Assembly: GCA_937871155.1 (NCBI GenBank)
Contig: CALMXV010000275.1
Span: 1-16,237 of the forward strand
Length of the DNA stretch: 16,237 nucleotides
DNA from: an uncultured Taibaiella sp.
Lineage (GTDB): Bacteria; Bacteroidota; Bacteroidia; Chitinophagales; Chitinophagaceae
Reading direction: 5' to 3'
The translations under genes and the position numbers were made by a program. Below are positions 1 through 7,529 of the stretch, piece after piece (positions within the stretch are counted from its first letter, which is position 1; the number at the start of each line of letters is the position of its first letter). The notes under the pieces were generated by a model that saw only the letters and a program-made list of their open reading frames with translations, made no database searches and was not told the DNA's origin.

Positions 1-1022
1 TGCAATGATTGTTTTAAATCTTCAGGTATCGTGTCATCAATAGCAATTTTAACTTTTGCCAAAGCATGCTGAACGATAACCCCCGTAAAAGAATTGTCCA
101 CTTCTCGTTCATCAAACCCTTGGAGAACGCTATAGTTATCGGTGGTAGCAGCTATTGTTACAAGTTGATTATTTTCCAGCAGCACCTTTGTATCCATAAA
201 ATCGGTAGATGGAGTCACTCCGTCGAGTCTTCCTGCATCTAGTACCCAAGCAGCTTCATGGTCATGATAATAGACTAATTGGTTTTTTTGGAAGGGAATA
301 ATGCCTGATAGCAGCCAAGTATTGATGACACTTCTTTCAAAAGCTTGCAGAGTGGGTAAAGGCATTACATGATCGCTACGAAATCGATTTTGTAAGCGAG
401 TAATTAACTCATTATAGCGCAAGTTGGCACCTGTACGTTCAATAATATCCAGCAAAAGATTGAAAAAATAATTGCTGTGTTGCGTAGCGGCTATACTTTG
501 TATAAGGATGGTTTTTTGAGCCTCTGCAAGTGAAAACGGGCTTCTAGTTTTATGATCATTAACGATTTCTTGAAAATCAAAAATGATTAAAATATGGCTT
601 TTTGTAGCCACTACCCATTGGCTCCATGCTATCCAAAACGCAGCAGTGTTGGTCTCATCTTCTACATCCGGAAGGATGACGCCTTGAGCATATTGTACCC
701 CTCTACCACAAAAATATACTACCATTACATCATCAATAGTTGCTTGTATAGTAGCTTCTATTAGAGTTACTGTTTGTTCTTCTACTATCAATTGATATCC
801 TTTAAGATTATTTTGAAGTAGTGTATCTAACAAGGTTTTAAATTGGGTTTTATTTTCAAGGCTATGTTTATATTGAGGTGAGCATAATAGAAAACATCGA
901 AAGATGGGCAAGTTCGATTTAACTTCTTTATATCTTATGGGTAGAAAAGGCTTATCTCCTTCTTTCCAATAAGCAGTATAGAGTGTATTAGAAGGTGTGG
1001 ATGGTATGTATTGACTGCTCAT
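1..1022 (-). CDS. Pseudo-caspase (C14-like fold, catalytic residues lost), 3' end outside window
   Basis: I translated this by hand: an ATG at 1022 opens a frame with no stop for 340 codons up to the window edge, so the C-terminus is missing. Residues 37-50 look like the first caspase strand. Residues 97-108 (DDVMVVYFCGRG) occupy the place of the catalytic SGHG motif, with Arg107 instead of His. Residues 143-152 (HILIIFDFQE) occupy the place of the D-x-C motif, with Gln151 instead of Cys. Residues 175-270 then run colinear with residues 230-340 of the caspase-lipase protein at 10149-13691, including a shared W-x-L-x-AG-x-x-x-G(I/V) signature (W259 to V269 here). It is therefore a catalytically dead paralogue of that protein, probably a scaffold, decoy substrate or regulator. 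It lies 19 bases after the stop of the CHAT-like gene and is presumably the seventh operon member. Whether it carries a C-terminal effector cannot be seen. Gene and fold are well supported; the role is inferred. Confidence 0.85.
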   Translation of the reverse strand, partial: MSSQYIPSTPSNTLYTAYWKEGDKPFLPIRYKEVKSNLPIFRCFLLCSPQYKHSLENKTQFKTLLDTLLQNNLKGYQLIVEEQTVTLIEATIQATIDDVMVVYFCGRGVQYAQGVILPDVEDETNTAAFWIAWSQWVVATKSHILIIFDFQEIVNDHKTRSPFSLAEAQKTILIQSIAATQHSNYFFNLLLDIIERTGANLRYNELITRLQNRFRSDHVMPLPTLQAFERSVINTWLLSGIIPFQKNQLVYYHDHEAAWVLDAGRLDGVTPSTDFMDTKVLLENNQLVTIAATTDNYSVLQGFDEREVDNSFTGVIVQHALAKVKIAIDDTIPEDLKQSL

Positions 1023-1041
1023 AGTTCTTCATTTATTCTAT

Positions 1042-3207
1042 TCAAAAATCAGCGAAGGGCAATCCTTCAGCAATATGTGCTAGTAACTTTAAACAAAAAT
1101 CTGCGGCTTCATCATCCATAATATTCCCTTGATGTCCCAAAGCTGCGGCTACTCCGATCTGAGTAAGCTGTAGCGCTAGTTTAGCACTATAACAATTGTT
1201 CAACACTACTAATTCCATACGGTTTTGAAATGCTAACCACTGTTGCCAACAGGTAAGATCTAGCTGTTGATCGTATAGATACGGTAGTCCGTTTTGGTCT
1301 TTTCCTCCGTAATAAATAAACTGTATTCGATTCCTGTTTTGAGGCAACGCCATAAATCGATTAATCTCTTCTAACGTTCTGTTCTTAAAAACTTTTATTT
1401 CATTGTACTTGCCCAAATCACTATTCTTAAATTCATTTTTTATATAGGTCACTTCTCTATCAATAGCTGATAACTGATTCACTTCATCTTGATAAATGAA
1501 AACAAAAATGGCTTTCGACTGGTATTGTTGATTGGATAGAAGCTCTTCTAATTTGGGCAACACTTCATAAACATCGGGTTTTAATTTAAACCTATTGGCA
1601 AAAGCTTCTAATGCTGTAGTAGCTGAGGTGGCCTCCCAGTAGGGATACTCTTTTTCGGAAAGATAGCCGGTTAATCGTAAGGCTTGTTGTACCTGCAAAT
1701 CATTAGCTGATGTTTTCGTAAAAGGGGTTGCAATTGTTGTTCTATTGCTTTGAAGCATTGCTGTTTGAAAATCTGGAACTCTTCTTAAGCTAATGCCTTG
1801 TTGTGTATCATAATCCTTTACTATTTCCACATACACGTTGCGAAGTGTATCCGTTTCTGTTATCATCTTACTCAAAATCGCTTTGATAAGATGGCTGCCT
1901 TGTGTGGATGTTTCAGCAGAACTATTGTTGCCATTGCGAAGGTTGTTTGTCGATGCAACATTGGCTAATAGACTTCTCCCATTCTTTTGTGTATTAATCC
2001 AATAAGGAGTTGCATAAAGTTGTCCATCAAGTATCAGTAAAACGGTCTTTGCTTGCAGCGTTTCTAGGATGATTTGCACCTCAACATCAGTTATCCATTC
2101 TTGCGCATTTACTCCAAATCGGCAGTGACCATCTGTAGTAAGAGTAGCCTGCTGCACTGATAAATAAAGAATGATATGGTCATTTTGTGCGGCTTCGTTT
2201 GTAAGCATTTTAATAGCATCCAAAAGCATTTTAGAAGAGGTTACTCTATGTTTGCTTATTGCTGTCTTCCAATGTGTGTTATTGATCAAGATGTTTTCAA
2301 CTTCATGGATGTTACTTTCATCATCTTGAGTCACACCAATAAGATAGGCGATATACTTAGGCGCTACGGCATCTTCAAACTTTGAGATAACGGTTGTTTT
2401 TGTTTTCTCAATTTTAATAGGAATATCAAATTCAGTTTTACTTTGCTTAGTTATAACAGCAGGACCTATTGTATTATTCGTAAAATAATTGCTAAGCGTA
2501 TGTACATTTTCTAGAATCGAATTTTTCCAAACCTGAGTAACTCCCTCCTCAAACATATTGGAAAACACTGTTGACTGATTGGTAAACTGCTCTTTACTTT
2601 TTGCACGTTCAATAGCATTCAGAATTTCTACAATTTCATTGTTGTTTTGTTGGTTTTGAAAACCTTTTAATTGCTCCATGAAATATCGGGCTACCACTTC
2701 CGGTTCATAATAGGCTTTAGCTTCCATAATCTGTTCGTTCAAATACCGATACCCCTCTCTTAATATAGTACTGTTTGGATGTTGATGATACTCTTCTACA
2801 AAATGTGCAATATCATTTACTGACTTAGGTTCTCTGTGTATCCAATCTTTTGCATCACTATTCATCCATTTCAGAAAATGAAGCCGAGTATTACGATTCA
2901 TTTGATAGACTTCATAACTTACTTGCTTGCAAAATGGTGCTAACAAAATATCCGAGATAGCCATACGATGGATAAATCGTTTATCACTTCCCCATGTATA
3001 TTCTCCAAAATTTTGCCAAATTTTTGAAAGCAAATCAGGGGTTAAATAAGCAGGCACTGCCGCATAAGCAGCTAATATCATGTGCCCATAGAAGTAGCTG
3101 GAGAAATACTCTTCGGTGTATTTAGTATAAAACCATTCCAATTGAATCTTCTCAATAGTGGTCAGTTCATCCGTAGGAAAATTTTTAGGTAGCACTTCCA
3201 TATCCAC
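1042..3207 (-). CDS. Helical domain + pseudo-caspase + CHAT-like protein of a vWA-MoxR system
   Basis: The protein has 721 residues and no membrane segment. Residues 1-180 form a helical domain with a conserved-looking stretch (AAVPAYLTPDLL, 49-60; ISDILLAPFCKQVSYEVY, 84-101). I recall similar domains at the N-termini of bacterial conflict-system proteins but cannot name this one. Residues 285-500 follow a caspase pattern, but the SGHG site reads YLSVQQ (348-353; His to Gln352) and the D-x-C site reads ILDGQLYA (392-399; Cys to Gln396). Residues 565-721 resemble a CHAT peptidase: the LNNCYSA motif keeps Cys672, but the GH motif reads YYGGKD (632-637), so the His is missing. Probably a non-proteolytic adaptor or sensor, possibly filling the third-component position of vWA-MoxR ternary systems. 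The GTG start at 3207 abuts the previous stop; an ATG at 3201 (Met3) is at least as likely. The C-terminus is abrupt, and a -1 frame at 1044-1048 would add eight residues. Confidence 0.88.
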   Translation of the reverse strand: MDMEVLPKNFPTDELTTIEKIQLEWFYTKYTEEYFSSYFYGHMILAAYAAVPAYLTPDLLSKIWQNFGEYTWGSDKRFIHRMAISDILLAPFCKQVSYEVYQMNRNTRLHFLKWMNSDAKDWIHREPKSVNDIAHFVEEYHQHPNSTILREGYRYLNEQIMEAKAYYEPEVVARYFMEQLKGFQNQQNNNEIVEILNAIERAKSKEQFTNQSTVFSNMFEEGVTQVWKNSILENVHTLSNYFTNNTIGPAVITKQSKTEFDIPIKIEKTKTTVISKFEDAVAPKYIAYLIGVTQDDESNIHEVENILINNTHWKTAISKHRVTSSKMLLDAIKMLTNEAAQNDHIILYLSVQQATLTTDGHCRFGVNAQEWITDVEVQIILETLQAKTVLLILDGQLYATPYWINTQKNGRSLLANVASTNNLRNGNNSSAETSTQGSHLIKAILSKMITETDTLRNVYVEIVKDYDTQQGISLRRVPDFQTAMLQSNRTTIATPFTKTSANDLQVQQALRLTGYLSEKEYPYWEATSATTALEAFANRFKLKPDVYEVLPKLEELLSNQQYQSKAIFVFIYQDEVNQLSAIDREVTYIKNEFKNSDLGKYNEIKVFKNRTLEEINRFMALPQNRNRIQFIYYGGKDQNGLPYLYDQQLDLTCWQQWLAFQNRMELVVLNNCYSAKLALQLTQIGVAAALGHQGNIMDDEAADFCLKLLAHIAEGLPFADF

Positions 3208-4416
3208 TCATTTTAAATATTGTTTTTTAAACATCGTTCTTATTGCAGTTTGAAATGGATTAATTCCTTCATCAAAAATGGAAGTCATTCTAAGTACATA
3301 TTGCTTGATGAAATCTGCAGATGATTTATCCCATCTATTGGCAGGTACCGGATTCAGCCATAGTATATGGGCACAATGATTATTCAAAAATTCTAAAAAG
3401 GGTATTAGTTCTTGTTTGCGATATTCAAATCGTTCCGGGACACCAAAGCTTCTTGCATAGCCTATATCGCTTATCACTACAGCGATACTTCTCCTTATAT
3501 GCATAAAGGGGGTTAATGAGGTCAACTTTACAGGTTGTGTCAATTGAGGTTTTTCAAAAACAAAGTCAGTAGGTGCATTTTCGTAATAGTAAACCGCAGC
3601 ATTCTTATGTCCGCCCATAGTGATAGCCGTATTCACTAAGCGATTACTCAATTCATGAAAGGGCATCATGGAACCATTACAATCCACAAAGAAAATAATT
3701 GTGTCGTCTCTATTACCTACTCCTGGATGAAAGATTGGTTCCATGAAAATACTATCCTTAGCAATCTTTTGTGTAGTTGCTATTATATCGATATCTGTAG
3801 TGGTACCTTGTTTTTCTGGACGTCGTAAATATTGCCATCCTTTTGCCATCTCCCTTCTTGTAATAGGCAGGTACTCATCGTTGAAATTATACTCCTTAGC
3901 TTCCTGTTCTTCATGATGTGGGCAATCCTCTTTACAAACTAAATCAAAATCGGGTGTAAAATAAAATATCTCGTATTCATCGGTTGATTCTGTAATAGTT
4001 TTAGTTTGTTCATTTGTGCTGGTTCGATTAGAAGTAGTTTCTCCAATAGTTTCTTTTGTTTCTTGTTGATTTTTCTTAGATACCAATAGTTTCTCTTTTT
4101 CAATTTGTGGAATATTAACCTCTCTTGATTCTTGAGATTTTATGGTTGTAAAAAAATCCAGCCATTTCCTATTTTCTAAGGCCCAGTAAGTTTTAAAAAG
4201 CTCTGTAAACCGCTGCTCATCTTTTATGTCTTGAAGAAAAAGTGCCTTACATACTTTTAAAAGTTCGCCTCCTTCTACATCATAACAGATATCATTTGAA
4301 AACAGTAATTGTAGCAATTGTTTGTATTTATCTATCCATCGCTCGTAACTCAATTGCATTTCCAACTGATGAAAGAATGCCCAAAATGGCAACTTATTAT
4401 CATGAAAGATATTCAT
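3208..4416 (-). CDS. vWA-domain protein, partner of the MoxR ATPase (CoxE/SAV_2336-like)
   Basis: The protein has 402 residues. The N-terminal part (1-95) is helical. Residues 96-150 are a low-complexity Lys/Glu/Thr/Ser linker, probably disordered. Residues 161-168 (CKEDCPHH) form a small Cys/His cluster that could bind a metal. Residues 205-235 resemble the segment that precedes the vWA in SAV_2336-like proteins (T-x-x-x-DIDIIATTQKIA). The vWA fold runs from about 238 to 360. Its MIDAS motif reads FFVDCNGSM, so D245-x-N247-x-S249 replaces D-x-S-x-S, and a further acidic residue is D317 in VISDIG. Metal binding is thus plausible but altered. MoxR and vWA proteins encoded side by side usually work as an ATPase-adaptor pair that remodels a client; the clients here are presumably the caspase-family neighbours. 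It starts 12 bases after the MoxR stop and its stop abuts the next gene's start. The vWA assignment is firm, the client inferred. Confidence 0.9.
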   Translation of the reverse strand: MNIFHDNKLPFWAFFHQLEMQLSYERWIDKYKQLLQLLFSNDICYDVEGGELLKVCKALFLQDIKDEQRFTELFKTYWALENRKWLDFFTTIKSQESREVNIPQIEKEKLLVSKKNQQETKETIGETTSNRTSTNEQTKTITESTDEYEIFYFTPDFDLVCKEDCPHHEEQEAKEYNFNDEYLPITRREMAKGWQYLRRPEKQGTTTDIDIIATTQKIAKDSIFMEPIFHPGVGNRDDTIIFFVDCNGSMMPFHELSNRLVNTAITMGGHKNAAVYYYENAPTDFVFEKPQLTQPVKLTSLTPFMHIRRSIAVVISDIGYARSFGVPERFEYRKQELIPFLEFLNNHCAHILWLNPVPANRWDKSSADFIKQYVLRMTSIFDEGINPFQTAIRTMFKKQYLK

Positions 4417-4428
4417 ATAAAGAGTCGA

Positions 4429-5622
4429 TTACTTGGTGGTTGCTTGTTTCTCTTGATGGCTTTGTACGGCAGCATAAGATTTCAATACAATCTGAAAATA
4501 GAATGGGTATTCACTTAAGGATTTTGTAGTAATGTCTGTTGTAGAAGAAGCGTTAAAGAACTGATCTATATAACTCATGAAATTATTTACAGTTGTAGTA
4601 TCCCCTTCGGCAAAAGGTCCTGTTTGGTGTTGCAAATCATGATTAAAAGCAGTGAGCCAATCCAGCAGTTCACTTGTGCTTACTCGTTTGTTATCTACTG
4701 GGTCGTTTTCTCGTTCATTCTTTAAAACTCTAAATTGCTTTATCAATTCTGAAATAAAACTTTTGAAGTCTTTATCCTCATAATTTTTAATTTTTGCTCG
4801 TACTAAGTCCGGTAAATGTGCTTCCACAATTCTCATCATCTGTTCATCGTCTGGAAATTTGATATAGAGAAATAAACATCTCCTTAGAAAGGCTTCTGGA
4901 AGTTCTCGTTCGTCATTACTTGTGATGAAAATTAAAGGTGGGTAACGAGCTTCTATGGTTTCTCCTGTTTCTGATTCCGGTATGGTAAAACGTCGTTCAT
5001 CCAACTCTAATAATAAATCGTTAGGAAAATCGATATCTGCTTTATCTATTTCGTCAATGAGTAAGATACTGGGGTTCTCTTCTGTTGAGGTCAAAAAAGC
5101 CATACCCATAGGTCCAAATTTTCGATAATCTTTGGCGGTTTTATTTTTATACTGGTCGTTATGTTGTGCGAGTTGTGCATCACGCAATCGTTCAATGTGA
5201 TCAAAATGATAAACCCCATCTGAAGCTTTAGAGTTAGACTTAATAATCCATTCAAAGAAATGCTGTTTGTATGCACTTCCATACCATTCATAGGCTACAG
5301 CTTTGGATAGTTGTGTTTTTCCACTACCCGGTTCTCCTTTTATCAAAATGGGTCTCCGTAATATCTGTGCCAGTCGCACAATCTCTTTGATTTCTTCTGA
5401 AGGAATATACGGTGCCATTGGGCGAGCTGTAGAAGTACTACCCGTTTCTTTAAACTCTAACGCTTGAAGGTTTCCAATAGAAGAGTACACTTCTTTAAAG
5501 TCGCCATCCGGTATTTCAAGCACGACGGTTGAAGGACGAGGTAATTGCTCGCCTGGCAAGAGGACATCAAATCGACTCTTACTACCCGGTAAAACTGGTT
5601 GAGGATATGGTTTAATTTTCAT
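4429..5622 (-). CDS. MoxR-family AAA+ ATPase
   Basis: The protein has 397 residues. The N-terminal 70 residues form a separate Pro-rich segment found ahead of the ATPase. The AAA+ core has Walker A GEPGSGKT (96-103), Walker B ILLIDEID (186-193, D190/E191), sensor-1 FITSND (232-237, N236) and an arginine-finger region FLRRC (245-249). The segment DIDFPNDLLLELDERRF (196-212) is characteristic of MoxR-like ATPases that sit next to vWA genes in predicted conflict systems. All ATPase residues are intact, so this is the active motor and presumably provides the NTP-dependent step that licenses or remodels the caspase proteins. Its ATG overlaps the TGA of the upstream caspase gene by four bases (ATGA, 5619-5622), which implies translational coupling and similar expression of the two. 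The vWA partner follows after 12 bases. The family call is certain; the client proteins are inferred from context. Confidence 0.96.
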   Translation of the reverse strand: MKIKPYPQPVLPGSKSRFDVLLPGEQLPRPSTVVLEIPDGDFKEVYSSIGNLQALEFKETGSTSTARPMAPYIPSEEIKEIVRLAQILRRPILIKGEPGSGKTQLSKAVAYEWYGSAYKQHFFEWIIKSNSKASDGVYHFDHIERLRDAQLAQHNDQYKNKTAKDYRKFGPMGMAFLTSTEENPSILLIDEIDKADIDFPNDLLLELDERRFTIPESETGETIEARYPPLIFITSNDERELPEAFLRRCLFLYIKFPDDEQMMRIVEAHLPDLVRAKIKNYEDKDFKSFISELIKQFRVLKNERENDPVDNKRVSTSELLDWLTAFNHDLQHQTGPFAEGDTTTVNNFMSYIDQFFNASSTTDITTKSLSEYPFYFQIVLKSYAAVQSHQEKQATTK

Positions 5623-7517
5623 GATTTGTTTTTAAAAAATAGTGACTCAAAAATTTCAATCCTTTTTAAAATGTCATTCTGATAAATTTTATTTACCAGC
5701 CTTTCAATGAAGCTATCAATATCTTCTTTAGCATCTACTTTAAAGAAGTCCTCCATGTTATCTTTTGGAAGGTATTCACTTAGTAGCTTTGCATTCATTT
5801 GTTCTTTTGTATTTTTAAACCATTTAGATACTTTAGGATGATTGAGCTTTTGGATGCCGTTAAAATTCTTAAAGCTCAACTTGGTACGTTCAGTTTGATT
5901 AGCGGCTATCGATATCTCATTAAGATGTTCTTCATTAAAATAATGAATATCGGCTTCTGCAATTTCTTCGTTATTGGAAATGATATTGAATAGGAAACAA
6001 GTATCCGATTTGGTACTCGTAGCTTCCTCAATTATCTCAATAAGGTGATTTAAAAGCCTCACCACCAAGCTTAACTTTTCTTTACTAGCATTTAAAATAA
6101 TCAGGTGGATAATCAAAGGTTGATTGTAAGAAGTAGCAGAGGATAACGTTTCGATTACTTGAGATAAAACCGCCTTAAGCTGATCAGTCAAATTCATTTT
6201 TGCTACATCATCTTTTCCTTGTGATTTATATAAAGCCATCACTAAATCTTCAATAGTGGCAACATGAAGCAGATCTAGTTTATAATAAATAGACTTGTAA
6301 AGACGCCTATCTCCGTCATGGTATGAAATAGCATTTAGAAAGTATTTAGTAAATATTTTCCATCTTAATAGCTCAGGCTTAATGTTTATAGAAACAGAAC
6401 TGATGAAGTAGTATTTTTTGTTTACTTCAGCAGGTACTAAATCTTCTTCAAAATATTTTTTTTCTTCTGTAAAATTCAAATAGGTAATAAAGCTTTCTGT
6501 AAGTTTTGAAGTTGGTATTTCTTCTCCTTGCTTTAAGTAAAAGCAGAAATTAGGCAACACATTGTTACTTCCAGCTATTGGGCCATGACCAATAGATCTA
6601 TTTCTAAAATTACTAGATGTACTATTCACTTGGCGAAACTCGTCATTCAACAATCCCGGTATGTCTTTAGCCGTTATGGTCTCCGTACTGGTGTTAAACT
6701 TTAAAAAGTTACACAGCACATAAGAAAATGGGCTGCCTTGTTCGCTGTTATAATAATTCAAAAGCTCATCAGGTGTAGGTTCATCATAGGAACAAGGAAA
6801 CAACAGTTCTTTTGCACCTGTTTCACCTTTAGTAGTATTGAATAATCCAATCACTCCTTGACCAGCATAACAAGCATCAACAATTAATAAGATACTTTTG
6901 AAATGGTTTACTAAAACATCTTCTGTACCTACTGTCTCTTCAACGTTAACTAAATCATCAACTGCAATTTTTGTCGTTGATTTTTTAAAGTCATAATCAA
7001 ATGGAAGTAAACCCATCGATGACCCACCCTTACCATGTCCTGAAAAGAAGATAAGCAGCTGATCTTCATTGCTCATACTTTTAATCGTATCCTGAACCAC
7101 TTCTAATATCCTATCCTTAGTTGCATCTTCATTAAACAAGCAGTTAATAAACGTATCGCTATATACTTTATGATTGTTTTCATAAGGGGTATTGTCTTTT
7201 ATTCGAGTCCCTGTAAGAAAAGTGGAAAAGCCTTCATTCAAAGCGGCATATTGATATCGCTGCATCAATACTTCTCTTAGCCTAGTAGCATCGCGAATAG
7301 GATTTTTCAATGGCTTACAGCCAGTAGTTTCTTCATTATAATTATCAATTGCTATAAGAATTAAGTAATTCTTCCCATGATACACTTGTCTACTAATAGG
7401 GTCTGAAAACAATAACGGACCCTGCCCTTTCGCTTCTGTAGCAGCAGAAGGCTGTAGTGGCGAGCCAGCTACCACTACAGGAGGTATCATTTCATTGGTT
7501 CTATTGTTACCCGGCAT
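5619..7517 (-). CDS. Caspase-family (C14) peptidase with an unrecognised C-terminal region
   Basis: The protein has 632 residues. An N-terminal tail (1-45) rich in Pro, Ala and Gly, probably disordered, leads into a caspase fold at about 48-330. The first strand is YLILIAIDNY (51-60). The catalytic pair is intact: His161 in FFSGHGKGG and Cys216 in LIVDACYAGQG. The Asp two residues before the Cys is typical of metacaspase-like C14 enzymes and suggests cleavage after Arg or Lys. Residues 331-632 match nothing I can name. They are mixed helix and strand, with a hydrophobic stretch (PLIIHLIIL, 467-475) followed by a helix, recalling a nucleotide-binding core that has no P-loop; an inactive STAND-like module is one possibility. 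This is the only one of the three catalytically intact caspases without an obvious second enzyme, and it is coupled by a 4-base overlap to the MoxR gene, so it may be the initiator controlled by the ATPase. An alternative start is Met10. Confidence 0.92.
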   Translation of the reverse strand: MPGNNRTNEMIPPVVVAGSPLQPSAATEAKGQGPLLFSDPISRQVYHGKNYLILIAIDNYNEETTGCKPLKNPIRDATRLREVLMQRYQYAALNEGFSTFLTGTRIKDNTPYENNHKVYSDTFINCLFNEDATKDRILEVVQDTIKSMSNEDQLLIFFSGHGKGGSSMGLLPFDYDFKKSTTKIAVDDLVNVEETVGTEDVLVNHFKSILLIVDACYAGQGVIGLFNTTKGETGAKELLFPCSYDEPTPDELLNYYNSEQGSPFSYVLCNFLKFNTSTETITAKDIPGLLNDEFRQVNSTSSNFRNRSIGHGPIAGSNNVLPNFCFYLKQGEEIPTSKLTESFITYLNFTEEKKYFEEDLVPAEVNKKYYFISSVSINIKPELLRWKIFTKYFLNAISYHDGDRRLYKSIYYKLDLLHVATIEDLVMALYKSQGKDDVAKMNLTDQLKAVLSQVIETLSSATSYNQPLIIHLIILNASKEKLSLVVRLLNHLIEIIEEATSTKSDTCFLFNIISNNEEIAEADIHYFNEEHLNEISIAANQTERTKLSFKNFNGIQKLNHPKVSKWFKNTKEQMNAKLLSEYLPKDNMEDFFKVDAKEDIDSFIERLVNKIYQNDILKRIEIFESLFFKNKS

Positions 7518-7529
7518 CTTTCTAGCATT

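Noticed and set aside
1042..1044. TGA at the end of the CHAT-like gene as a selenocysteine codon
   Set aside because: In-frame reading meets a TAA two codons later, and no selenocysteine insertion hairpin is evident; a frameshift explains the abrupt end better.
2176..2385. Plus-strand reading frames of 60-110 codons scattered across the operon (for example here, 4242-4529 and 11548-11877)
   Set aside because: They lie opposite genes with clear protein-family motifs on the minus strand, have no recognisable domains, and are what antisense frames of AT-rich coding DNA produce.
5091..5291. A 66-codon minus-strand frame inside the MoxR gene
   Set aside because: It overlaps the Walker B region of the ATPase in another frame, and the ATPase frame is unmistakable.
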